From Corynebacterium frankenforstense DSM 45800 (GTDB lineage Bacteria; Actinomycetota; Actinomycetes; Mycobacteriales; Mycobacteriaceae), in assembly GCF_001941485.1 (NCBI RefSeq), contig NZ_CP009247.1:310001-374000 (forward strand): a stretch of 64,000 bases of DNA, in the 5' to 3' direction. The position numbers and the translations under genes are program-made. The notes beneath the pieces were generated by a model. It did not search any database and was not told where the DNA came from. It saw only the letters and a program-made list of their open reading frames with translations. Shown in pieces: positions 37,701-44,796 of this stretch; the stretch's first letter is position 1; each line of letters begins with the position of its first letter.

Positions 37701-40700
37701 TGCGGCGCAGCAGGGCGGGGTTCTCGCCGCCGTTGTGCGCCCACCAGTCGGCCTGGGCGGCGACGGTGGCGCCGGTCCCGGCGAAGCGGGCGAGGATCTG
37801 CTCCTCGTCCTTGTTCCCGGTGCTGATGGCCTTGTCATCGGTGGCGGCGTCCTTGTTCCCGGTGCTGATGGCCTTGTCATCGGTGGCGGCGGCGAAGCCG
37901 TCGTCACCCAGGGCGATGCGGGCCAGCTCCTCGCGGGCGGAGGCCCAGCGGTCGTCGAAGAGGACGGCGCGGTTGCCGTCGAAGCTCGGGGTGACCAGGC
38001 GCAGCCAGTCGGTGCCGAGCTCGGCCTCGACGGTGGCGGCCAGGGTGGCCGCCTCGGCGGCGCCCTCCCCGGCGGCCGCGAGCGCGGCGGCGGCCTCGTC
38101 GGCGTCGGTGGAAAGGCCCAGCTGCTCGAGCACGCCGCGGGCGGCGGTGGCGAGCACGCCCTCCGCGCCGGTGACGGTCTCGGCGAAGGCGTCCAGCGCG
38201 GCCGAATCGACGACTGCCCCGCCGCCCTGGCCGCCGGCGGCGGCGCGGGAGACGGAGACGCCGGCGCGGGCGGCGACGGCGGCCACCGCGGCGTCGACAA
38301 GCGCGGTGACCTCCTGCTTGGTGGAGGCGGAGGTGGGCACGGTGGTCAGCTCGCCGCCGCGGACGGACTCGCCCTCGCGGGAGCCGAGCAGGATCTCGGC
38401 CTCGACGTGGCCGACCCAGCTCTCGGGCAGGCCCCAGGAGCCGGTGACGGCCTCGCCGATCGCGGCGGGCTTCAGGCCGGCGGCACCGGTCAGGGCGCGC
38501 AGGCGGGAGTCGACGGCCTCACCGAGGACGGAGCCGAAGGGCCGGTAGCCCGGGGCGGCGGTGCGCACGCGCTCGCGCAGCGTGGCGACGTCCGCGTCGG
38601 CCGCGCCGTCGATGGCGGGCACGCCCAGCTCACCGGACATGTCCATGAGCAGCTGGTTGCGGCGCGAGCTGACACCGTTGGTCAGCTCCTCGACGGTGTC
38701 GGAGTCGTTGATCTGGTCGAGGCGGATCTTGTTCTGGAACGCGAAGAGCACCATGATCGCGTCGGCCGCGTCGAAGGGGAGCTCGGGCGCGTCGGCGGCG
38801 GAACCGCCGGCCGCCGGGGCGGCGGGTGCGGCGGGACCGGCGGAACCGACCTCGGCGACCGCAGCCGGGGTGGGCGAGACCTCGGCGGCCGGGGCGGGCA
38901 CGGCCCCGGACTCGGAGGGCGCCTCGGGAGCGCCACCCTGCCCGGTGGCGGCCTGGCCTGCGGCACCTTCCTCGGTGGCGGCCGCGTCAGCGGTCGCCAC
39001 GTCAGCGGCCGCCGCGTCAGCGGACGGCGACGTCTCCGCCGCGGGTGCGGACGCGACGTCGGAAAGCGTCACGGCGTCGTGGTCGCGCTCGACGTTGAAG
39101 ACGGGCACGTGGCGGCCGAGGACGTCCATGGTGCGCTTGGCCATGTTCGCGAGCGTCGGGGAGGCGGCGAGGCCGACCTCGACGATCTGGTCGACGGAGT
39201 CCAGCAGCAGCTCCTGGGTCTCGATCCAGCGCACCGGCGAGGCGAACTGCCAGCTCAGAAGCTCGATGAGCAGCACGCGGGCGAGGTCGTTCGGGCTCAG
39301 CGAGTCCGCGGTGACCCCGGCGAGGCGCTCGGACGGGGCGACGGCGCGCACGGCGTCGAGGAAGTCGTCGGTCAGCTCGAAGGGCCGGGCGACGAGGTTC
39401 GGCACGTAGCGGCCGACCAGCGCCTTGAGGTTGATCTCGGCGGGCAGCAGCTCGTCGAGCTTCTCGGCGAAGGCGGCCACGCCCGGGCGCAGCACGGTGG
39501 AGTGGAACGGCACGTCGATGCCCGGGATGCGCACGAGGGCGCGCGGGTTGACGGCGTTGGCCGCCGCGGCCAGGGCGTCGAGCCCGGCGACGGTGCCGGC
39601 CACGGAGTACTGCTGGCCGGGGATGTTGTAGTTGACGATCTCCAGGAACTCGCCGCTCTGCCCGGCGACCCGGTCGACGTAGCCCTGGACCGCGTCCGGG
39701 CCCACGCCGATCATGTTCGGGCGCAGGGCGGCCAGGCCGTAGTTCGAGCGGCCGGTCTCGTCGCGCGGGACGAGCGAACCCATCGCGGAGCCGCGCGAGT
39801 AGACGATGTCGATGACGCCCTCGAGCTCGAAGATGTCGCCGAGGCTGGCCAGGGCCGTGTACTCGCCGAGGGAGTGCCCGGCGTACATCACGCCCGGGCT
39901 GTCGGCAACGGCGTCCTCGTCGCGCAGGCGCTCGGTCTCCGCGTAGGCGACCACGGCCAGCGCGACCTGGGTGAACTGCGTCAGGTTGAGCACGCCGGCG
40001 GGGTGGCGGAAGGTCCGCCCGCGCACGGTCAGCTCGGTCGGGTTGTCGTCGACGATGTGCCGGATGGAGAAGCCCAGCGCGGTGCGCGTGTGGCGGTCGG
40101 CGCGGCGCCAGATCTCGCGGGCCGCGGCCGAGGCGGAGCGGTCCGCGGCGCCCATGCCGGTGGCCTGCACACCCTGGCCGGGGTAGACGTAGGCGGTCTT
40201 CGGCTCGGCGAGCAGCGCCTGCCCGCGCGAGACGACGTCGCCGCCGATGCGGCAGGTGACCTCGAGGGCGGCGTGCAGCCCGGCGCGGCCGACGCGCTCG
40301 ACGGTGATCTCGACCTCGTCGTTGAGCTGCACCATGCCGTACATGTTGTAGGTCCAGCCCTCGACGTGGCCGTGGCGGCCGGCGAGGTGCTGGGCGGTCG
40401 CCGAGAGCCACATGCCGTGCACCAGCGGCGCGTCCAGGCCGACCAGGCGGGCGGCGTTTGCCGAGGTGTGGATCGGGTTGTAGTCGCCGGAGACCATCGC
40501 GAAGGCGGTCATGTTGCCCGGCGCGGTCACGGTCGCGCGGTCGACGAAGGAGCGCTGGCCGGAGCGGATGCCCGCGGCGGCCGGCGCGTCGCCGTACTCC
40601 GGCGCGGCCGGCGGCTGGGCGTGGCCGACGGCGCGGCCGCGGATGCAGAAGCGCTCGACCAGGGTGGCCACGAGCACCCGTCCGCTTGCCGACGTCCCGT

Positions 40701-43700
40701 CGGTCGCCGTGGGCGCGCCCACGGCGCCGTCGGCGCCGACGCCGGCGTGCGCGACGTCGTCAATTTCACCGGCGTCCGCGAAGACGTCGAGGTCGACGCG
40801 CACGATGCGCCCGGAGGCGGACTCGTCGATGGAGGTGCAGCGCGACTCGACGGTCAGGCGGCGGCCTTCACCCGGGGCGGCGAGCTCGGCGAGCGGGCGG
40901 CGCAGCTCGACGGAGTGGTCGAAGTGCACGGCGTTGAGCAGGCCCTCGATGACGGGGTAGCCGTCGGCGAGCCGGCCGGTGCCCAGCGCGGTGTAGATGG
41001 CCGGCCAGCAGGGGCCGACGAGCACGTCGGGGGTGCCGGGCTCGACGCCGAGCGGGGCGCCCGTGACGGCGCTGTGCGCGCGCAGCAGGTGCTCCGGCAG
41101 GTGGAAGGAGTCGGTGACCAGGCCGTAGGGGGCGGCCTCGGTGGTCGCGCCCACGGTCGGCAGGGCGTCGATCGTGTCGCCGGCGGCGGAGGCGGAGCCC
41201 ACGCCGGCGACGCCGGCGAGCAGGGCGAAGACGCTCTCGGGCAGGCGGGCGTCGCTGACCACGGGGGAGGCGCCGGTGTGCACGGCCGGGCCCAGGTCGA
41301 GCGGGATGTCGACATTGCGCACGGCGTAGGGGCGCTCGGGCAGGTCGTCCCAGCGGGTCTCGGCGAGCACGCGCACGGTCCACTCGGTGTCGGAGTCGCC
41401 GGGGATGAGCTCGAAGGCGCCGGGGGCCAGCACGTGGGCGGGGTTGTCGATCAGGTGGCCGTGCCAGACGATCGTCGGCGAGGCGGTGATCAGCTCGCGG
41501 GCGTCGGCGGCGTCCTCGAGGCGGGCGAAGCGCGCGACCGGCTCGGCGTCGATGCGGCCGGCGGCGACCTGCTCATAGCGGTCCAGGATGTCGGCGACGG
41601 GCTCGTCGACGGTGGTGATCGCGCCGACGGAGACCGGGCCGGGGATCGCGCGCACGGCGGAGGCCGGGTAGCGCTCGTCCTGGGACTGCCACAGGGAGTC
41701 CAGGCCGAACCAGCGCTTGAGGTCACCATCGATGGCGGTGACCCAGGGCATGGGCTTGTGGTGCTTGCGGTTCAGGCCGACCCACCAGGCGGCGTCGCGG
41801 GCGGCGACGGCGGTCTCGGCGGCCTCCGGGTAGGCCTCCCTGAGGCGGGCGGCGGCGGCCGGCCCGTCCTCGACGGAGGCCAGGTCGGGGAAGAGGGTGG
41901 GGATCTCGCCGTGGTCGGCGGCGTTGAGGCGGGCCTCGACGCGACGCAGCAGGTCCAGGAAGCGGTCCGGCCAGGTCGGGTCGATCCACGGGAAGGCCAG
42001 GTCGACGAAGCGGTCGACCCACTCGGCGTAGGTCATCTCGTCGACGTCGCCGAAGTAGGGCTTGGAGGTCCTGGACAGCAGCTCGATGAGCTCCTCGCGG
42101 TGCTCCGCGTAGGAGTCGGAGTCCAGCTCCGTGATGCGGCGGGAGGCCGCGGCGAAGTCGTTGTCCAGCTCGTGCATGTCCGCGAGCAGGTGCGACTGGC
42201 CGGAGGTGACACCGCCGGCGCAGGCCAGGCGGCCGACCCAGCCCTCGTTGTCCTCGGGCGCGACGCCCGGGGTCTCACGCAGCAGCTCCTTGACCTGCGG
42301 GGAGGTCTTGGCCTCGCGGGCGGTCATCGCGGCGGTGCCGACGAGCACGGCGTCGACGGGCATGGCCGGCAGGCCGTAGGCGGCCGACCAGGTGCCCAGC
42401 AGGTAGTCCGCGGCGCGCTCGGGGTCGCCGAGGCCGCCGCCGACGGCGAGGGTGACGTTCGGGCGGCGGCGGATCTCCGCGTAGGTCGCGCGCAGCATGT
42501 CGTCGAGGTTGACCCAGGAGTGGTGGCCGCCGGCGTGGCCGTCCTCGACCTGCATGATGATGGCGGTGTCCGGGTTGTCGTCGGCGATGGCCAGGGTGGC
42601 GCGGATCTGCACCGAGGTGCCCGGCTTGAAGGCGACGTAGGGGTAGCCGTCGGCGTGCAGCTGGGCGAGCAGCTCGCGGGCCTCCTCCGGCTCGGGGATG
42701 CCGGCGGAGACGGTCACGCCGTTGATGGCGGCGCCGGCCGCGCGGGCGCGCGAGACGATGCGCTGCTGGCCGAACTGCAGGTTCCACAGGAACCGGTCGA
42801 AGTACATGGAGTTGAACTGGGCGGCGCGGCCCGGCTCGAGCTGGGCGATCAGGGCGTCCTTGTTGGCGGTGAAGACCTCCTCCGAGAACTGCCCGCCGCC
42901 GGCCATCTCGGCCCAGTGGCCGGCGTTGGCGGCCGCGGCGACGATGTCCGGGTCCACCGTGGTCGGCGTCATGCCGGCGAGGATGACGGGGGAGTAGCCG
43001 GTCAGTTTGGAGAAGCGGGTCTGCAGCTTGACCTCGCCGTCGGGCAGGCGGACCAGGCGCGGGGCGAAGTCCTCCCAGGTCTCGGCCTGCGGCAGGGCAC
43101 TGCCCGGGGTGGCCAGGCGGTCACGCTCGGCGGCGGAGCCGGCCGGGATGACGGGAACACCGGTGCCGGCCAGCAGGTTCTCGGTCATCCGGGCCAGGCC
43201 GGTGTCGAGGCTGAGCACGTGGGTGACGCCCTTGTCCCGGAGGTCGCGGACGCGGGCGGACCAGTCGAAGTGGTTGACGAAGATCTCGTTGACCAGCCCG
43301 GCGGCGTCGACGTCGGCGTCCACGCCGCAGCGGCGGGCCCACTCGATCGCGGTGGCGGCGGCCTCCGCGTTGACGGGGTTGTGGAAGGCGGCGGCGACGG
43401 GCAGTTCGTCGAAGCGCGGCTCGAGCGGGTCACCGCCGGTCTCGCGCTCCTCGACGCGCCGGTTGTGCGCGGAGACGAGCTCCTCGAGGGCGCGGCGCAC
43501 GGCCGCGAGATCCTCCGGGGTGCCGGAGAGCACCTGGTGGGTGGGGCCGTTGACGACGGCCACCACGGCGGTGCCGTCGACCGCATCGGCGGCCGACGCG
43601 ACGTCGTCAAGCGACAGCCCGCGCACGGACAGCATCCGGGAGCGGTTGTCGAAGGCGGTGGGGGCCGACAGCGCGGTGCCCATGAGCACGGCGAGGGCGA

Positions 43701-44112
43701 GCGCCGCCTCGGGGTGGCGCACGGCGGCGACGCCGAGGTCGCCCTGGGAGTGGCCGGCGCACTCGGTGGCGGTCAGGTCCAGACCGAGGTCGCGGAGGTG
43801 CTCGACGGCGGCGATCTGGCCGAGCACGATGCCCGGCACGGAGACGGCCGGCTGGGCGTCGGCGGGCAGTGCCTCGGCGGTCGCGTCCGGGCCGGTCAGG
43901 CTCGTGAGGCGCTCGAAGACGCCGGGAACTGTGCTGCCGATCTCGCGGGCCAGCGGCGCGGTGCGGGTGCGCACGCGGTCGATGAGGGCCTGCAGGCGCG
44001 GCGCGACGCCGGGCTGTGCGGCCGCGGTCGAGACGGCCAGCTGCCACGGGGAACCCTGGCCGGCGAAGATCAGGGCCGGGTGCTCCATGGACAGAAGGGG
44101 GGTGAGGGACAT
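34693..44112 (-). CDS. fas: Type I fatty acid synthase
   Basis: Single-chain multienzyme of 3,139 residues that makes long-chain acyl-CoAs for membrane lipids and mycolates. Domains in order: acetyl transferase (GHSQGD, S122), enoyl reductase with a TIM-type FMN barrel (from about 380), a hot-dog dehydratase (about 1208-1238, GDYNPIH), malonyl/palmitoyl transferase (GHSLGEY, about 1412), acyl carrier region with the likely phosphopantetheine serine in NGVSSRRNQ (about 1815), ketoreductase (TGGAPGSI, about 2157) and ketosynthase with C2771 in VAACATA. There is no C-terminal phosphopantetheinyl transferase, as usual in bacteria. AAGGAT precedes the ATG. It holds several copies of the dispersed motif and a perfect 42-bp duplication in linkers, and its 3' end overlaps murB. 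Confidence 0.96.
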   Translation of the reverse strand: MSLTPLLSMEHPALIFAGQGSPWQLAVSTAAAQPGVAPRLQALIDRVRTRTAPLAREIGSTVPGVFERLTSLTGPDATAEALPADAQPAVSVPGIVLGQIAAVEHLRDLGLDLTATECAGHSQGDLGVAAVRHPEAALALAVLMGTALSAPTAFDNRSRMLSVRGLSLDDVASAADAVDGTAVVAVVNGPTHQVLSGTPEDLAAVRRALEELVSAHNRRVEERETGGDPLEPRFDELPVAAAFHNPVNAEAAATAIEWARRCGVDADVDAAGLVNEIFVNHFDWSARVRDLRDKGVTHVLSLDTGLARMTENLLAGTGVPVIPAGSAAERDRLATPGSALPQAETWEDFAPRLVRLPDGEVKLQTRFSKLTGYSPVILAGMTPTTVDPDIVAAAANAGHWAEMAGGGQFSEEVFTANKDALIAQLEPGRAAQFNSMYFDRFLWNLQFGQQRIVSRARAAGAAINGVTVSAGIPEPEEARELLAQLHADGYPYVAFKPGTSVQIRATLAIADDNPDTAIIMQVEDGHAGGHHSWVNLDDMLRATYAEIRRRPNVTLAVGGGLGDPERAADYLLGTWSAAYGLPAMPVDAVLVGTAAMTAREAKTSPQVKELLRETPGVAPEDNEGWVGRLACAGGVTSGQSHLLADMHELDNDFAAASRRITELDSDSYAEHREELIELLSRTSKPYFGDVDEMTYAEWVDRFVDLAFPWIDPTWPDRFLDLLRRVEARLNAADHGEIPTLFPDLASVEDGPAAAARLREAYPEAAETAVAARDAAWWVGLNRKHHKPMPWVTAIDGDLKRWFGLDSLWQSQDERYPASAVRAIPGPVSVGAITTVDEPVADILDRYEQVAAGRIDAEPVARFARLEDAADARELITASPTIVWHGHLIDNPAHVLAPGAFELIPGDSDTEWTVRVLAETRWDDLPERPYAVRNVDIPLDLGPAVHTGASPVVSDARLPESVFALLAGVAGVGSASAAGDTIDALPTVGATTEAAPYGLVTDSFHLPEHLLRAHSAVTGAPLGVEPGTPDVLVGPCWPAIYTALGTGRLADGYPVIEGLLNAVHFDHSVELRRPLAELAAPGEGRRLTVESRCTSIDESASGRIVRVDLDVFADAGEIDDVAHAGVGADGAVGAPTATDGTSASGRVLVATLVERFCIRGRAVGHAQPPAAPEYGDAPAAAGIRSGQRSFVDRATVTAPGNMTAFAMVSGDYNPIHTSANAARLVGLDAPLVHGMWLSATAQHLAGRHGHVEGWTYNMYGMVQLNDEVEITVERVGRAGLHAALEVTCRIGGDVVSRGQALLAEPKTAYVYPGQGVQATGMGAADRSASAAAREIWRRADRHTRTALGFSIRHIVDDNPTELTVRGRTFRHPAGVLNLTQFTQVALAVVAYAETERLRDEDAVADSPGVMYAGHSLGEYTALASLGDIFELEGVIDIVYSRGSAMGSLVPRDETGRSNYGLAALRPNMIGVGPDAVQGYVDRVAGQSGEFLEIVNYNIPGQQYSVAGTVAGLDALAAAANAVNPRALVRIPGIDVPFHSTVLRPGVAAFAEKLDELLPAEINLKALVGRYVPNLVARPFELTDDFLDAVRAVAPSERLAGVTADSLSPNDLARVLLIELLSWQFASPVRWIETQELLLDSVDQIVEVGLAASPTLANMAKRTMDVLGRHVPVFNVERDHDAVTLSDVASAPAAETSPSADAAAADVATADAAATEEGAAGQAATGQGGAPEAPSESGAVPAPAAEVSPTPAAVAEVGSAGPAAPAAPAAGGSAADAPELPFDAADAIMVLFAFQNKIRLDQINDSDTVEELTNGVSSRRNQLLMDMSGELGVPAIDGAADADVATLRERVRTAAPGYRPFGSVLGEAVDSRLRALTGAAGLKPAAIGEAVTGSWGLPESWVGHVEAEILLGSREGESVRGGELTTVPTSASTKQEVTALVDAAVAAVAARAGVSVSRAAAGGQGGGAVVDSAALDAFAETVTGAEGVLATAARGVLEQLGLSTDADEAAAALAAAGEGAAEAATLAATVEAELGTDWLRLVTPSFDGNRAVLFDDRWASAREELARIALGDDGFAAATDDKAISTGNKDAATDDKAISTGNKDEEQILARFAGTGATVAAQADWWAHNGGENPALLRRIAEAAAEPAAEQRFADQIALVTGGAPGSIAADVVARLLGEGATVIMTSSRVTQARKEFARTLYARHAVNGAALWLVPANLSSYRDVDALIDWIGTEQVETQGNQTTVIKPALVPTLAYPFAAPSVSGSLAEAGPAAENQARLLLWSVERTVAGLSRLAQDAVDTRCHVVLPGSPNRGMFGGDGAYGEVKAALDAICAKWSAEAGWPEGVTLAQARIGWVAGTNLMGGNDVLVPAARAHGIHVWSPEEISTELVGLADAETREKAASAPVIADLTGGLGSAAVSITELAAEAAASADANAANQADTATDATATADGTSSIEPSITALPNSPRPVQPNGEGVQLNEVTQDLDDMVVMVGLGEVSSWGSGRTRTEAEYGIRRDGSVELTAAGVLELAWMTGLVHWAEDPTPGWYDAEGTAVPEEEIYERYRDEVVARSGIRALSDKFFLKDGGSVDVAEVFLDRDITFTVPTRAEAEDIAAADPAKTSVREADGEWEVTRHKGATARVPRRATLSRSVAGQMPDDFDPARWGVPASMIDAADRITVWNLVTAVDAFISSGFSPAELLRAVHPTDVASTQGTGIGGMESLHKVFVSRFLGEDRPSDILQEALPNVVAAHVMQDYVGGYGAMIHPVAACATAAVSVEEGVDKIRLHKADVVVAGGIDDVQVESLQGFGDMNATAETAKMTAKGIDPRFISRPNDRRRGGFLEAEGGGTVLLARGSVAAELGLPVLAVVGYAASHADGAHTSIPAPGLGALGAARGGADSTLARSLRELGLTPDDVRVVSKHDTSTNANDPNESELHALMWRAVGRDEGNPLFVVSQKSLTGHAKGGAALFQMGGLVEILRSGRLPQNASLDCVDPEIGTKGGPLVWLRAPLDLGAGAVKAGVLTSLGFGHVAAIVVLAHPAVFEAALRDARGEQAARDWRRRATARLRAGVHRLEAGMIGRATLYEAPDARRLPEQGSHEAEIALLLDAGTRLGADGIYPSSSTPTQTGSGTSVTPK
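36745..36760 (+). repeat. Dispersed motif copy in fas, before the ketosynthase
   Basis: GATTGACGACGTCCCG on the plus strand; on the coding strand it reads D-G-T-S-S-I in the low-complexity linker ahead of the ketosynthase domain (about residue 2453). Confidence 0.6.
37808..37891. repeat. 42-bp perfect tandem duplication in fas
   Basis: Two identical, directly adjacent 42-bp units (37808-37849, 37850-37891) encode a 14-residue sequence twice (each unit containing DDKAISTGNKDAAT) at about residues 2075-2102, between the carrier and ketoreductase domains. Perfect identity suggests recent duplication. The unit is less GC-rich than its surroundings. Confidence 0.9.
39052..39067 (-). repeat. Dispersed motif copy in fas, carrier-domain linker
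   Basis: Coding-strand GCTTTCCGACGTCGCG, read T-L-S-D-V-A at the start of the Ala/Pro-rich linker before the carrier region. Confidence 0.55.
40684..40765. repeat. 82-bp inverted pair of dispersed motifs inside fas
   Basis: GCTTGCCGACGTCCCG (40684-40699) and CGCGACGTCGTCAATT (40750-40765) bound a segment read in frame on the coding strand from E-I-D-D-V-A-H to T-D-G-T-S-A-S, rich in Ala and Gly (about residues 1117-1144). It lies between two strands of the hot-dog region where related synthases have a short loop, so it looks like an in-frame insertion. Confidence 0.6.
43597..43612 (-). repeat. Dispersed motif copy in fas, acetyl transferase domain
   Basis: Coding-strand GCTTGACGACGTCGCG, read S-L-D-D-V-A-S near residue 170; it uses the rare leucine codon CTT. 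Confidence 0.5.
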
Positions 44113-44211
44113 GCTTATCCTTCGCGAATCGGCGGTCAGGGGTCGGCCGCAGCGGTCTGACGGCCCGTCTGGGCGGGCTGCTGGGCTGCACGTTTCTTTG
44201 GCCGAGGCAAC

Positions 44212-44240
44212 ATCATAGCGACGATGGCCGATAATGTGAA
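44212..44240 (-). promoter_or_regulatory. fas promoter
   Basis: On the minus strand, -35 TTCACA (44240-44235), 17-base spacer, -10 TATGAT (44217-44212). Transcription would start near 44205, giving a leader of about 90 bases that could hold a FasR-type operator. Confidence 0.7.
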
Positions 44241-44341
44241 GAAACGCTCATGTTTGAGAGTGTCGCGCGTGGTGGGCGGGGCTAAATGTTTCTCCTGGCG
44301 CTATTACGTCTGCGTAGGTTGAGGCGGGGGCTTTGGGTCTT

Positions 44342-44378
44342 GGGGTGGGGTTCTTGGGGTGGGGTGGGGCGGGGTGGG
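44342..44378 (+). repeat. G-run cluster with quadruplex potential
   Basis: Six runs of four G and one of three G, separated by one to five bases, on the strand non-template for the HNH gene. More than enough for one or two intramolecular G-quadruplexes. Confidence 0.6.
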
Positions 44379-44796
44379 TGTGGTGGCGGCTGTTGTGGCT
44401 GCGGGGGTCGTGGGGTTGCGGGGTTGCGGGGCCGCGGGGTCGCCGGTCTGGAGCTGTAGCTCCGGCGCTCCTGTGGCTGTTGTCGCTGTTGTTTCGGCGC
44501 TTCGGTTGTCGTTATCTCCGTTGTCTTGGGTGGCGGGTGAGGGGCTGAAGTGCGCCGACCTGCAGGGTTCGGAAAAGTTCGAGAAATTTACCGAACAGGG
44601 TTGCGAATCAGCTTATGGGGCTGTACCCTCAGGGGTGAACGGAAAATCTCGGGGGACGACGTTTCATCGGTTCGGTGGCGGGGCTCCGGGGCAAGGAAAT
44701 ATCGACTTCTAACTCGTTGAACTGCCATTATCTGCGGCTTCGCGGGATGGTGGTTGATCGGCAGCTTCTCCAGTTGGGGAGAGGGGGTGTGCATCC

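Larger units (their letters stand above)
44113..44796. other. fas-HNH divergent intergenic region
   Basis: A 684-bp gap without a convincing gene. The left end holds the fas promoter. From about 44320 to 44550 the plus strand is strikingly rich in G and T and poor in A and C, with many G runs. Further right is an inverted repeat GTTCGG (44567-44572) / CCGAAC (44591-44596) in an AT-richer patch that may be the HNH gene promoter. Confidence 0.6.

Noticed and set aside
37504..44160. A very long open frame on the plus strand opposite fas
   Set aside because: It is the GC-rich antisense shadow of fas: no ribosome-binding site, low-complexity Gly/Ala/Val/Arg composition and no recognisable domain, while the minus strand has an intact known enzyme.
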